From Rehmannia glutinosa (Eukaryota > Streptophyta > Magnoliopsida > Lamiales > Orobanchaceae), in assembly GCA_016081115.2 (NCBI GenBank), contig JABTTQ020002610.1:434030-498029 (forward strand): a stretch of 64,000 nucleotides of DNA. Reading direction: 5' to 3'. How positions within the stretch are numbered: position 1 is the stretch's first letter; the number at the start of each line of letters is the position of its first letter. Of the stretch, positions 1 through 10,768 are shown piece after piece. Both the position numbers and the translations under genes were made by a program. The notes below the pieces were generated by a model, which worked only from the letters and a program-made list of their open reading frames with translations, was not told the origin of the DNA and did not search any database.

Positions 1-948
1 TCGGTTTTGGTCGGTCTGCAACCGTCGCCTAGCCTTCGACCGGTCGAGGTGCACTTCGACCGGTCGCCTGTGTTAATTTGTTTGCGACTTGTTTCAAACT
101 TCTATTTTACGTGCGGCGCATCGTCGCCATATGCTTTGACAAAGAAAATTCTAACCGTTGTGCAGTGAGATGACTTTTCCCTAAATTGTGGGATTGATTT
201 CTAATGACTATAATCTTGATTTTAATTGCAGCTTTTTTGTAGAAATCAGATTCCAAGAGGAGCCTATCAAGTATCAATCATCTCCTATAAATAGAGGAAG
301 AATTGAAGCAACACAAGAAGAGAGAATACTACAACACAACAAGATACACTCAAGAATACACTTGTTCTTACATTGTCTTATTTCTTGTTGTAATTTGCCT
401 AGCTATTCACTTTCACATCCTTGAGGTCTAGGCTATTCTTGATTACATTTGCCTAGATATCCTTGTGAGTGTTCTTGTGGTAAGAACACACTTGGGTGAT
501 CTAGGTGTTAGGTGTGAGAAGATTGTGGTAATCTTCTTGTTGAGGTGTTGAAGAATTTGGTATTCTTCAAGGTTGAAGATTGTGGTAATCTTCACAAGGT
601 GCCCGTTTGAAGATTGTGGTAATCTTCAAGTGAGATTGTGGTAATCTCAAAGGTGGTGTTGAAGAAGAGTGTGGTGCTCTTCAAGGTGTTGGTGTAAGAT
701 TTTGTAGTAATAATTTTGCTAATTATTAATAAAATCTTTTTCTCTTTCGAAATCCATCCAGGATATCTTTGGGGTGGTAGAGGATTAGGCCCTAGGTGGG
801 TTGAACCTCTTTAAATCGGCGTGTGTTGTTTACATTCCGCACCTTTGTTATTATCCTTGAGCATTCGGTTGGAAAAAGAGGGCGAAATCGAAAAGATGGA
901 GATAATGTATTCACCCCCCCTCTAGATTATCGTAGCCGCTTGGACTTA
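1..948 (+). repeat. Partial L1-family Sirevirus LTR (element I), plus strand
   Basis: This stretch matches, in reverse orientation, the LTRs of element A (13981-15243 and 21175-22452). Shared features are ACCGGTCG motifs at the start, a TATA box, repeated 'gtggtaat' leader segments, and the same end block running 'ccctctagattatcgtagcc'. It ends near 948 directly against the integrase of element C. No primer site follows, so it is the last part of a 3' LTR or a solo LTR of an element lying mostly left of the window. The LTR terminus is slightly altered (TTATA instead of TAACA). It carries no gene; the small open frame around 188-424 is LTR leader sequence. Confidence 0.85.
286..293 (+). promoter_or_regulatory. 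TATA box of the L1 LTR
   Basis: TATAAATA is followed by a GA-rich, CAACAAC-rich leader. It occupies the same relative position as the TATA boxes in both LTRs of element A, so it is the likely pol II promoter of element I. Confidence 0.7.
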
Positions 949-949
949 T

Positions 950-1609
950 AGGCTCAACTGGATCAAATAGATCCATATGCAACAGATGCAATATCCTTGT
1001 TGAAGATGGACTTGACTTCTCTTTGAATGATGATTTGATCTGCTTTCCCATCTGGCATGCATCACAAACACTTTCCTTCTTGTACACTTAGTCTGGCAGT
1101 CCTTCTACAAGATTACTCCTTGCAAGCTTGTTAATTGTCTTGAAATTCATGTGACTCAGCTTCTTGTGCCACAACCAACTTGATTCGGCTGTGCTCTTTG
1201 CTAGCAGACACGTGGTTTGTGTGGCAGTCGACCAATCTACCACATACATGTTCTTTTGTCTGGATCCTTGTAACACTACTTCATTTGATTCAGTGTCTTT
1301 GATTTGGCACACTCCCATATTGAATCCAACATTATATCCCTTGTCACAGAGTTGGCTGATGCTTAACAGGTTGAAGTTGAGGCCTTCAACATATACAACA
1401 TCTGTGATTTCTAATCCATTTTTCTTGATAGATCCAGTGCCTCTTATTTCCCCTGGAGCTTTATTTCCTCCAAATATGACTTTTGCACCTCTAATCTCCT
1501 TGAATTTTGACAGATGTTTTTTGTTTCCTGTCATGTGTCTGGAATAGCCACTATCCGTGTACCAGGTTCCTTGGCACTCAGCTGTTCCTTGAACTTGCAA
1601 TCAATGAAA
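950..1609 (-). pseudogene. Element C protease and N-terminal integrase, truncated
   Basis: The frame opens with the copia aspartic protease motif. The active-site D-S-G is kept in TDSGYSRHMTG, although the usual Cys after Gly is Tyr. A typical protease body follows, then the integrase zinc-binding module (HKKLSH then CDACQMGK). A stop codon interrupts the zinc module at about 1088. The frame then continues to the first integrase catalytic block (LLHMDLF) before it is cut at about 950 by the L1 LTR. The D-D-E core is therefore missing here. It is nearly the same protein as in element D (47262-47890). Not functional. Confidence 0.85.
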
Positions 1610-3953
1610 TCAGTTTTTAGGTACCCATACTTGCCTAGGTCCTGAGGGGTTAGTGCTGTAAGATGATCCAACCAACCTATAGCCAAATGATCTGACTCTA
1701 AGAGGTTGCCATCTATCTGTGCCACAATCATAATTCACCTTGGCAAATTGGTTGGGGGCTTTAGGTTCATACAGTTGTCTCTTTTGTCTGTATGCCTGTG
1801 TGTGTGTTTTAGCAATTGCCTTCTTTGGGTAGTTGTGATATTTCTGAGTGTAGTGCTTGGGTGCATATGTGTGGTGATGATAGCTCTTTTGACTTTGGAA
1901 TGACATTTGCTGAGCTCTAGGTCTTTGCCATTTAGGCTTGTATTCCATAGATCTTTGCTGATATTTCACATTATTCCAATCAACTTGGCTTGGGTAACTT
2001 CTACCATTCCCATCATTTGTGTTCCTTTGATAGAACTTTTGGGGATTATGGTAGCTCTGTTTCTTCTTCACAGAGTACTTCCTATTTGGAGTTTGATGAG
2101 GCACTCTGATGGATTTCTTCTTAGCTGTCCTCTTAGCATACTCAACTGGTTGTTTTCCTTTTCCTTTATATCCAAGGCCAGTTTGTTTGTGATTGTGCTT
2201 TGGAGTGAATGTGGGTGCAACATTTGTTGTCTTGGGTTTTTGAGATGCTTCATTACTTGAAGATCCATTTTCCAAGATCACTCTGGGAGTTTGACTGTGC
2301 ACAAAGGAATTGAATCCTATGCTTGTCTTGTCTCCACACTCTTTTTGGCTCATAATAAGGTCATCCAATGATTTAGATGCCTTAGTGAATGAAGCAATCA
2401 CATTTTTGAGATTATTTTCTCTCTTTTCTATAGCAGCTATCTCTGCTATTAGTTTAGCATTCTCAGCCTTCACCTCTTTATTCTCATCGCCTATGTGACT
2501 TAGAGTACTCGGCTCTTAGTCGGTATTTGTGAGTTTCGCTTTTGAGTTGGGCTGTTTTCCTCATTTAATAGTGTGTGTGAGGACTTAATGTGCTCAAAGT
2601 CTTTCATCATTTTGCCTAATGAATCATAAAGATCAGTGGGTGATGAAGTGTGTGTGTCACAATCACTATCACTAGAATCTGAGTGAGATGAGTTTGAATG
2701 TACCTCATCTTCTTGGTCAGGGTGATCTTGTTCTTTAGCCATTAGATATATCATTGCTTCTTCTTCAGAATCACTTGAGTAGTCAGCTTCACTACTTTCT
2801 GAGTCTGTTGCTTTCTTTGACTTAGCTGTCTCAGCAGTCTCAGCAGCTAACATTGCCTTTTTCTTTTCTTGTCTTTTTTCTCTGAAGACTCTTCTTTCTT
2901 CTTCATTCTTGTATTTATTTACTACAGGATATGGACAGTCAATAGCAAAGTGTCCTGGTTGTCTACAGTTCCAACACAGGTTCTCAGCTCTTTGATCAGC
3001 TCTTTCTGTTCTTGGGTTATCAGCTCTCTGATATTCAACATTTTGATGCTCAGCTCTCTTGGGTGGCCTATCTTCCCTTGACTTGGAGGGAGCTGAATGT
3101 CTCCTGGAGGATTCACCCTTGTTTCCTTTATAGTTCTTGTTGAAGAACTTGTTGAACCGTTTAACAATCAAGGCAATTTCCTCCTGGTCAATGGCTTCCT
3201 TAACCTCAGCTCTTTTCTCATCCTTTACTATGAGTGCAGCTGTTTTGGGTACAACTGTCTCCTCTTGATCTTTTCTTCTCAGCTCGAACTCGTAGGCTTT
3301 GAGGTCTGAGAATAGCTCATGATTGGATGTTGTTGTGAGGTTCAATGAATGTCTCAGGGCCATGACCTTCATTTCCCATTCATTTGGGAGGCTTTAGAAT
3401 CTTCATACACATTTCCTTTTGTGTATATTCTTTCCCAAGTGCAGATAGTTCATTGGTAATCTCAGTGAATCGAGCATCCACCTGATCCAAGGTTTCACCT
3501 ACAAGCATTTTGAAATTTTGAAATTTTTGTACAGCAACGGACAATTTGTTTTCTTTAATTTGCTCAGATCCTTCACAAAGTAAAGTTAATTTATCCCAAA
3601 TTTGTTTTGCAGTTTGACAAGATTTGACTTTGTTGAACATTGTTTTGTCCAAGGTTTTGTAGAGTATGTCCTTAGCCACATTGTCCAAGTTATATCTTAT
3701 TATGTCTTCGTTTGTCCATTCAGTCCTTGGTTTATCAACCAGGGTGGTCTTCTTTCAACTTAATGACTTCCTTTCCTTTAGCTGCGGCTGCTCTCTGTAC
3801 AACTGTGTTCACTTTCAGTATTTGTAGTGGCCCATCTTCAATCACTATCCACATTTCATCATGTAAAGCTGATAGATGAGCCTGCATACGAATTTTCCAG
3901 TCATCAAATTCCTCAATAGTGAACATAGGAATGCGTGTCAAATGTGCTTCCAT
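1610..3953 (-). pseudogene. Element C gag (UBN2-type, zinc knuckle, coiled coil)
   Basis: The start Met at 3953 lies just inside the primer site. The first block (3953-3380) is the copia gag-like UBN2 region: W-K-I-R-M near the start, and TAKQIWDKL, typical of plant Sirevirus gag. Next come a basic region and an intact CCHC knuckle (CWNCRQPGHFAIDC), then a serine/acid-rich stretch (DSESSEADYSSDSEEE). A coiled coil with ENAKLIAEIAAIEKRE follows in another frame near 2470, then a Q/H/Y-rich basic tail. The reading frame breaks at about 3735, 3375 and 2490 and near 1700. In an intact element this protein would form the cytoplasmic virus-like particle. Confidence 0.85.
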
Positions 3954-4066
3954 GATAATAACTTTGCCGAATAAAAATAGCTTTTAAAAGAGCAAGTGTT
4001 AAAAACTTCTTTGAAAGATTGGATATCTAGTTCAGTAACCAGTGCGGAAGGCTCAATGAACCAACC

Positions 4067-4078
4067 ACTTTGATACTA
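4067..4078 (-). other. Primer binding site of element C (tRNA-Met type), mutated
   Basis: On the minus strand this reads TAGTATCAAAGT, two bases inside the LTR. It is a degraded version of the TGGTATCAGAGC primer site seen perfectly in element D. Confidence 0.75.
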
Positions 4079-4080
4079 CT

Positions 4081-5609
4081 TGTAGGTCCCAAGGGGTGTG
4101 AGTAAGGTTTAGAAGGGGGGGTTGAATAAACCTTACCAACTTTTTGATTTTAGTCCTTTTAAAATAACGAGTTAATTTCACGGCTATGTCTTGAGGGACA
4201 AACTAAGTTAGTTAACCGGCCAGAGTTAGCCACTCAATGACTCGATTGATTGTTGATAGAATAACTCAGTTGTTTAGTCTAAACCTTAACTTGGCCGTGA
4301 TGAGATTTTCAATGAAAGACTTAACACCCTTGAATTTGGTTTAAGTTTGTTTTAACACTTGGTTTTAGCACTTTGTAAATTATCAATTGGATAGCAAATT
4401 ATCAGCAAATATAAAATAATATGCAGAAATAAAAATGCTGGAATGTAAATGACACGATAATTTTTATAGAGGTTCGAAGATGGGGTAATTCTTCTACTCC
4501 TCTCTTCTCCAACTCCTGGAGGAATCCACTAAGTATTGATCGAGTACAAAGTGGTTATCGTCCGGATACAAGTCTTGATCACACAACCGACTTGATCCTT
4601 TGGGACTCGAGTCTGGAGATGCCTTGGTCACACACAGTGGCTTCTCGTCCGGCTCGAAACTTCTTCACATGGTAGTGCTTTGCTACTTGATTCACTTGCT
4701 CAAGCTTCTTGGATTTGATCACGAAGCCCTCCAATGACTTGAGACCGGTTCGACCTTGAACCTTTCTACAATCCTCCTTGGAATGTAGACCCCTTTTGAT
4801 TCTTCAAAAGTTTTCTCTTCAACAGTTTGAAGTTGTCTTTCCTTCACAGCTTGGTGTTGGATTGATTTCCTTCGAGAGTCAGGCTTGAGGATTTTGCTAG
4901 AATAACTTGAGAATATATTGCATGTTATAGTGTAAATAATTGCTTGATAGTTCGTGGTTTAGGTATTCAAGGTAACCTTTTCTTAAGGTGGTTCCTCAAC
5001 TTTTTATAATGAACTTTCAAAAATATGCCCGTTGAAGAGATATGCTGATTTTCAAAAGTCACTTGTGTCCGTTGGCTTGTCCTGTTGTAGTCCTTGATGT
5101 TGACATTTTCTCGTATTAAATGAATGTTAAGCTTTTCAGAGTCTGACACGAGGTGCAGTGTTTCCCATTGGTTTATTCCTTTTGCACGCTTCTGGGACTG
5201 AGCACTTTAAGACATGGCATCATGAAAGTATTACTTGTTTAAGTAAGCTTCTTGACTTCTGTGCAACGGATTCTTTTCAGTTGTCTTGACTTGACTGCAG
5301 TTCTCAAACTTTCCCCAGGTGACTTCGAGTTAGCTTCCAATCAATGGATGGCTCATCTTTCACTTCAACTTGAGACTTGGCTTCTTGAGTTGACTTAGTC
5401 GACACTTCACACTTGTTGTATCCGGTGATACTCCTTGATCGAGTTCTTGACTTCTCCTCTTTGCCATACTCAGCTGTTTCACAGCGGAGTCTTTATTTCA
5501 GTCTCCAGTTGACTTCTTGTATATCCAGGCATAGCTGACTTGACTCAGCTCATACAGCCCTATCTATTACATGTCATTCATCAAAATCTATACAATAAAT
5601 TTCCCAACA
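4081..5609 (-). repeat. 5' LTR of element C (L2 family)
   Basis: On the plus strand it begins TGTAGGTCCCAAGGGG and ends ATTTCCCAACA, so on the minus strand it runs TGTTGGG...CTACA. It matches the LTRs of D (39423-40924, 50370-51889) and E (30317-31907). About 1.53 kb. It contains many CTCAGCTG/GACTTGACT motifs and a minus-strand TATA box. It interrupts the gag frame of gypsy element F. Confidence 0.9.
5001..5008 (-). promoter_or_regulatory. TATA box in the LTR of element C
   Basis: Minus-strand TATAAAAA, at the position equivalent to TATAAAAGG in the LTRs of D and E. Probable start region of the genomic transcript. Confidence 0.65.
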
Positions 5610-6958
5610 CATCTGAATCACCCCTTTCCGCGGCGGCGGTGGAGGGAGATCTCGATCCTCATCTGCCTTTTTCTCAGGCTCCTGCCTCTGCTGGTAATTA
5701 TTGTGACCCTTTCGATAATTACCCTTAGACCTCCTCTTGTCCACATACACAAATTCCTTCAGATGACCTGCCTGGATCAGTCTCTCTATCTCATCCTTCA
5801 AGTGGGTACATTGATCCGTGGTATGCCCATACTCGTTGTGGAACCTGCAAAACTCTTTGCACTTCTCATTTCTTGGCGTCTCAGCATAAGTTTTTGGCCA
5901 CCTCAAATCAGGATGGCTCTCAATCGCAATAAAAACATCCCCCTGGGGAGCTACTAGGGGTGTATATTTTTCATCTCTTGGGGGGGTTGGGCTTCTTACT
6001 GGGAGCTCTTTCATCTCTTTCATCTTTCCTTTCCTTTCTCTTACTCCCTTCTTCGCGCTTCATTTTCCTGGCCTCCTCCAGATTGATGTATTTTTCAGCT
6101 CTTTCCAGGAGCTCGTCAAATGTGCGTGCCGGTTCTATCACCAGGGATTCAAAGAAATCTCCATCTTTCAGACCCTGGGCCAAAGCATTAGCCAAGATAT
6201 CCTGGGTCGCTGAAGGCACCTCCAGCTTCGCCTCCGTAAACCTCTGAATATAGCTCCTCAAGCCTTCATCATCCCTTTGCTTAATGCTGAACAAAGTCAG
6301 CGGTGTTTTTTGGTACCTCCTGCAGCTGGTAAATTGGTGCAAGAACATAGAGCTAAATTCATCAAAACTCCTGATCGAATTTGGCAACAACTGACTAAAC
6401 CATTGCTGGGCTGACTTAGTCAATGTAGTCGGAAACACCCGACACATCACTCCATCAGAGAACCTATGGAGCATTGCAGCATTCTCAAAACAGTACAGGT
6501 GATTCCAAGGATCAGTGGTGCCATCATATTCAAAGTTCAACGCACGATACGAGGGCGGGGAGTTCATCAGCCATAATCTCCACTGAGAAAGGGGTTCCCC
6601 TCCTCGATCGCCCTGAGCCACCTCCAGACACCTTCTTCTTCAACTCTCTCATCTCCCTATGTAGATCATCCATCCTTTCACTCCAGTCTGGATCTGTCTC
6701 CGTGGCCGTTTGAGTAAAGGCCGCGGAGGCGGTCTCCTCCTCCAACACCGGTGCCCTTCGACCTAGCTCTCCCCCGACCGGGGGAGGCCTCATCTCATGC
6801 TCAGGTCCAGCCTGAGCCGCCGCTGCAGGCTGAACCACTTCTCGCATCCGACTATCCACGACTTCTTCCACAGCAGCCTTGATGTAGGAAGACATCTGCT
6901 GGAAGAAACCAGGCCCCAAGCCATTCACTCCCATCATGGGATCAGCAACTCCGGCCAC
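5610..6958 (-). pseudogene. Element F gag (Retrotrans_gag), frameshifted and interrupted
   Basis: The start Met at 6958 gives a proline/alanine-rich N-terminus with a coiled segment (LHREMRELKKK). A frameshift near 6553 moves reading into the main Retrotrans_gag domain. Seen there are FEYDGTTDPWNHL, CRVFPTTLTKSAQQWF, SFDEFSSMFLHQF and DDEGLRSYIQRF, all hallmarks of plant gypsy gag. A lysine/arginine-rich linker follows, then a second frameshift at a run of G near 5980. The C-terminal part holds a CRFHNEYGHTTDQC zinc-knuckle-like motif, and the frame runs into the LTR of element C. The capsid role is known for the family; this copy is dead. Confidence 0.9.
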
Positions 6959-7125
6959 CTCTTACGGAGGGCAACCAACTCCCACACCAGGTGCAGGCGG
7001 TGGACGTCCGCGCTCCCTAGTCACCACTTCCGGCGTCTCAATCGGAACCTCATCCAGATCATTCTCCAAATTCCTTTGTACATCCTCCATAGCTACCTTG
7101 AACTCACGTCTTAAAACTCAAAGCT

Positions 7126-7143
7126 TCCCACACACGGCGCCAA
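7126..7143 (-). other. Primer binding site of gypsy element F
   Basis: The minus strand reads TTGGCGCCGTGTGTGGGA directly inside the LTR. It resembles the TGGCGCCG... primer sites of plant Tat/Athila elements. The exact tRNA is not assigned here. Confidence 0.75.
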
Positions 7144-7359
7144 TTGGTCGGTACTGAAAATGCCACCGCCTAATAATCCACCCTCCGCCACAAAACTGAC
7201 CTAAGAACCTGCAACACATCCATTAGAAGTGGAGCCGGAAGAGTTTTCCGGCGTACCTACTCCGCCGCTCAATTCAGTATCGGTTTTAGAGAGAAGAAAT
7301 ATCAAAAATGTAGTAAAGTGTATTCAGAGTCTAACTAGCGGCGTACCTTACTTCTGCCC

Positions 7360-7367
7360 TTTTTATA
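7360..7367 (-). promoter_or_regulatory. TATA box in the LTR of element F
   Basis: Minus-strand TATAAAAAG, about 215 bp before the LTR end next to the primer site. Typical for an LTR promoter. Confidence 0.6.
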
Positions 7368-7520
7368 GGTTTTGGAATTAGGGTTGCGTAGGCATCAAGC
7401 CACCCTAAAACCCTAATTAACACACAGGCCTAGGTTAATCACCCGTATTGGGCCGTAATTCTTCCAGGCCCAAAGAGATCGGCAGGCCCTTAAGTTGATC
7501 CATTATAGCATCCGGCCCAA

Positions 7521-7725
7521 CAGGTCGGTAAACCCTTAAATTAGCCCAATTAGGTGTCTAAGCCCATCAGGTCGGTAGGCCCTTAAATTAGCCCAATCAG
7601 GGGTCCAAGCCCATCAGGTCGGTAGGCCCTTAAGCTGGCCCAATCAAGGTCCAAGCCCATCAGGTCGGTAGGCCCTTAAGCTGGCCAAATCAGAGATCCA
7701 GGCCCATCAGGTCGGTAGGCCCTTA
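7521..7725. repeat. About 47-bp tandem repeats inside the gypsy LTR
   Basis: Four units begin CAGGTCGGTA at 7521, 7568, 7615 and 7661, with a partial fifth at 7708. Each continues with GGCCCTTAA, a 'gcccaat' block and 'ccaagcccat'. A more diverged copy precedes them from about 7471. They lie upstream of the TATA box on the minus strand, where repeated enhancer-like units are common in LTRs (inference). Confidence 0.85.
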
Positions 7726-7898
7726 TAGGTCGGCCCAATGTCCTGAGGTCGGCCCAATAAGGCCACCCCTGGCCCAGGTCTCTCATTAGGTTCATAGAGC
7801 AGGTTCAGTGCCAATAGGTCGGCCCAGTCTAAGGCTTCCCTTAGTCCAAATCTTTCATCAAGCCCCAGAGGTCGGTCGGCCTAAATAGGCCCCCATCA

Positions 7899-8704
7899 AT
7901 CATCTATTTCATGTGCTACAAAAATGTTATATTGATCCAGTCCATTAAAAACTAACATATTGCAATCAAAATTACAGATTCCATATTTTTATCATATATA
8001 TAAACTAAGGCAAAATTATTTTTTTGGTCCTCTAACTAACACCACTTTGAGATTCCATCATTTTTCTTTTTGCTTTTTACAAATAGTCCTTTTTCTGAAC
8101 AAACAATTGAGATTTGGTCCTCTTACCTCCTATAGCATGTAATTTTGACCTGTTGAGCTGATGTGTTTTATTTTTAAAATTTTTAATTTTCATTTAAAAA
8201 ATAATATATAAATCTTACATGGCATCCTAGTTGGCTTAAATGATGGATAAATTAATTAAATGAAACATAAAAATTAAAAAATCGGAAAATATTATCTAAA
8301 ACTCGTAAAATTGTTTTAACAAAATTTAAAATTATTTGACTTTTTGTAATAAAGTTTTCAAAAATTCAAAAACCTATTTTAAAATCTAAAAATTAAAATA
8401 TCTAAAATTTGATAATTTCTTTAAAAAATTAAAAATAGTAAAACAAATATCAAAATTATTTTAAAATTACAAAAAAAAAAATACGAAAGTTGTTAAAAAA
8501 AATAAATTGTTTGAAAAAAAAATTGAAATTTATTTGAAATATTGAAAAATAATTTAATTTGTAAAATAGAAAAACTCAAAATTATTTTGAAAAAGTTTTA
8601 AAAATCTAAAAATTTGTTTATAAAACTAAAAAAAATAATTTAAAATATAACAATTATTTGAAATATATATTAAAATATAAAATTAAAAAAAAAATTAAAA
8701 TTGT
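7899..8704. other. AT-rich non-coding stretch with one end of a small DNA element
   Basis: From 8009 the sequence reads GGCAAAATTATTTTTTTGG, almost the same as the end of the palindromic element at 26786-28253. No matching inverted end is present before 8705. The rest is A/T-rich with long A and T runs. It abuts the RNase H end of element B where that element's 3' LTR should be. No gene seen. Confidence 0.5.
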
Positions 8705-9475
8705 CTAAAAACACGTTTTGAACTTTGATAAGGGTAGACACTTAGTACCCATATCAGCTGGATTATACTCAGAAGCCACTTTTTCAAGATTAACCAAACC
8801 TTTTGAAACTATATCTCTTAAGAAATGAAAACGTACATCAATGTGTTTGGTTCTATCGTGAAAAACTCGATTCTTGCATAATGAATGCGATCGAGAATCG
8901 AAAAATCGCAACCTTTTGTTTTAGAAAACCAATTTGTAAACAAGACCTTTGAGCCATAAGACTTCTTTTAAAGCTTCAATTACTGCAACATATTCTGATT
9001 CTGTTGTTGACAGAGCCACAATATGTTGTAACTGAGATTTCCAGCTAATGCAGGAATTACAAAGTGTAAAAACATATGATGTTGTAGATTTTCTGTTATC
9101 TCTATCATTTGCATAATTTGAATCAACATATCCTTTCAAATTTATGCCATTTTCACTTTTAGAAAAACACAAGCTATAATCAGTTGAATGTCTTAAATAT
9201 CTCGAGAGCCATTTTAAAGCATTCCAGTACACCATACCAGGGTTAGACATGTATCTACTCAAACAAGAAATAACATAGGCAATATCAGGCCTAGTGCTCA
9301 CCATAAGATACATAATAGAACCAATTGCATTTGCATAAGGAATATTTTTCATAGCACAGATTTCAAAATCAGGTTTTGGGGACTGATCCCTACTTAACAC
9401 AAAATGAGATGCTAAAGGAACATTAACAGATTTAGCACTTGCCATAGAAAATTTTTGTAAAATCTTTTATATGTA
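8705..9475 (-). pseudogene. Element B RNase H and C-terminal RT
   Basis: The main open part is 9445-8921, with a second block at 8911-8705. Seen are NAIGSIMYLMVSTRPDIAY (the RT-RNase H link), a KGYVDSNYANDRDNRKSTT block (the copia RNase H catalytic region), LSTTESEYVA, and FHDRTKHIDVRFHFLRD at the end. The usual closing DMGTKCLPLSKF is present. Small frame breaks occur near 9450 and 8915. RNase H removes the RNA strand during reverse transcription. No 3' LTR follows. Confidence 0.85.
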
Positions 9476-9481
9476 TGAGGA

Positions 9482-10768
9482 CTAGTGTAAGTAAATGACA
9501 GATTTATTTCTGTCTCTTTCAATGTTCATACCCAAAATTTTCTTTACATCACCTAAATATTTCATGTCAAACTTAGCACTCAAACAATGTCTGGCATGAT
9601 CCACAGATTTAAGACAGGGACTTTCAATCAACATATCATCAACATATATAAGCAGGAATATAGGAGTAGTAGCATCAAGTTTAAAGTAAAGACAATGGTC
9701 AAATTGACTTCTAACAAACTTTATATCAAGCATGCACTGGTCAAATTTCTTATTCCACTGCCTAGGTGATTGCTTAAGACCATACAAAGATTTTTTGAGT
9801 AAACAAACACAGTTGGGCTTGGATTTGTCCTCAAAGCCCTCAGGCTGTTTCATAATTTTTTTTTCATCCAAGTCTCCATGTAAAAAAGCAGTTTTTACAT
9901 CTAATTGTTTCAGTTCCCAATTGAACTGAGCACATAAAGCAAGCATAATTCTCACAGTAACAAATTTAACAACAGGAGCAAAGATTTCTGTGTAATCTAT
10001 CCCTTCCTTCTGAGTAAAACCTTTGGCTACAAGTCTAGCATTAAACCTAACTCCTTCAGCTTCATTTTTAACCAACAATTTACTATCTACAATAGAACAG
10101 TTAGCAGGTTCAGGTACAAGCACCCATGTATTATTCACATGCAAAGAAGTCATTTCATCTTGCATAGCATTCATCCATTTAACAGAATCATCAGACTTAA
10201 TAGCTTCAACAAAGGTTATAGGCTCAAAATTATCAATGGCATCAAACACAGAAAACACATATGAAGTCATGTGAAAATCAGCAAATTTGGTTGGAACTCT
10301 AACATTTCTCCTAGTTCTATCCCTAGTTAATACATAATCACCTAGTTCACCTTGCACATCATTAGCAGGAGCATTATCAGTATTAACATCAGGGAAGTCA
10401 TCATGATCATCATGCACATTGTCATGTTGAATGTTATTATCAATATGCACTTCATCATTGTTCAAATTATCAATCATAGAATCATTAATAATAGCATCAG
10501 CAGGAAAAACAATAACAGGAGGCATGTTAGAAGACTCCACCTCACTTGGAGTATCAGTATTTTCAGAAGTGATTTGAGGAGGAGGAAGATTCAAACAAGG
10601 AAACTCATGTTCATTAAACACCACATCCCTACTAATCACAGTTTTAAAACCAGGTTCCCCCTTATTCCACAATCTGAAACCTTTTACACCTTCAGGATAC
10701 CCTAGGAAAACACATTTAACAGATCTGGGTTCCAATTTATCATGTTTTGGTGTACAAAGGCTGATCAT
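9482..10768 (-). pseudogene. Element B integrase C-terminus and reverse transcriptase
   Basis: An open frame of 428 codons, the longest in the window. It starts in the integrase C-terminal region (CVFLGYPEGVKGFRLW), passes through an acidic Asn/Asp-rich linker, and enters the copia RT domain (pfam RVT_2 type). Seen are NARLVAKGFTQKEG, LDVTAF-like LDVKTAFLHGDL, LKKSLYGLKQSPRQW and the catalytic YVDD within LLIYVDDMLIE. One usual residue run is shortened at DLDEKKIMKQPEGF, where E-E-I-Y is expected. Its continuation is in another frame at 9475. Confidence 0.85.

Larger units (their letters stand above)
950..5609 (-). mobile_element. Element C: 5' half of an L2-family Sirevirus (Ty1/copia)
   Basis: Read on the minus strand this is a 5' LTR (4081-5609), a tRNA-Met primer site, gag, protease and the start of integrase, and then it stops at 950-952 where an L1 LTR in the opposite orientation begins. 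The remaining integrase, RT, RNase H and 3' LTR are not in the window. On the right the LTR ends at 5609, inside the gag of gypsy element F. The five bases after it are CATCT, the expected target duplication; the partner copy lies outside the window. C is closely related to D. Confidence 0.85.
5610..7898 (-). mobile_element. Element F: 5' end of a Ty3/gypsy Tat-type retrotransposon
   Basis: Read on the minus strand: an LTR (7145-7898), a primer site with TGGCGCCG, then gag. It is cut at 5610 by the insertion of element C. Pol and the 3' LTR are not visible. The gag sequence and primer site fit the plant Tat clade better than chromoviruses (inference from family knowledge). The five bases outside the LTR are ATCAT; no partner can be checked. 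Confidence 0.85.
7145..7898 (-). repeat. LTR of gypsy element F
   Basis: On the minus strand it starts TGATGGGGGCC and ends GTACCGACCA, giving TG...CA ends; about 754 bp. It holds a TATA box (7360-7367) and a run of about 47-bp tandem repeats in its upstream half. It is rich in GGTCGG and GGCCC motifs. Confidence 0.8.

Noticed and set aside
1164..1547. Plus-strand open frame opposite the protease of element C
   Set aside because: It is the complement of a recognisable protease/integrase frame and has no motif of its own; the same holds for most plus-strand frames at 2869-3309, 5571-6247, 10352-10705, 20165-20965, 33619-35803 and 42012-45624.
7521..7725. Regular repeats that could suggest a CRISPR array
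   Set aside because: The units are direct tandem copies without unique spacers, inside an LTR, in a plant genome.
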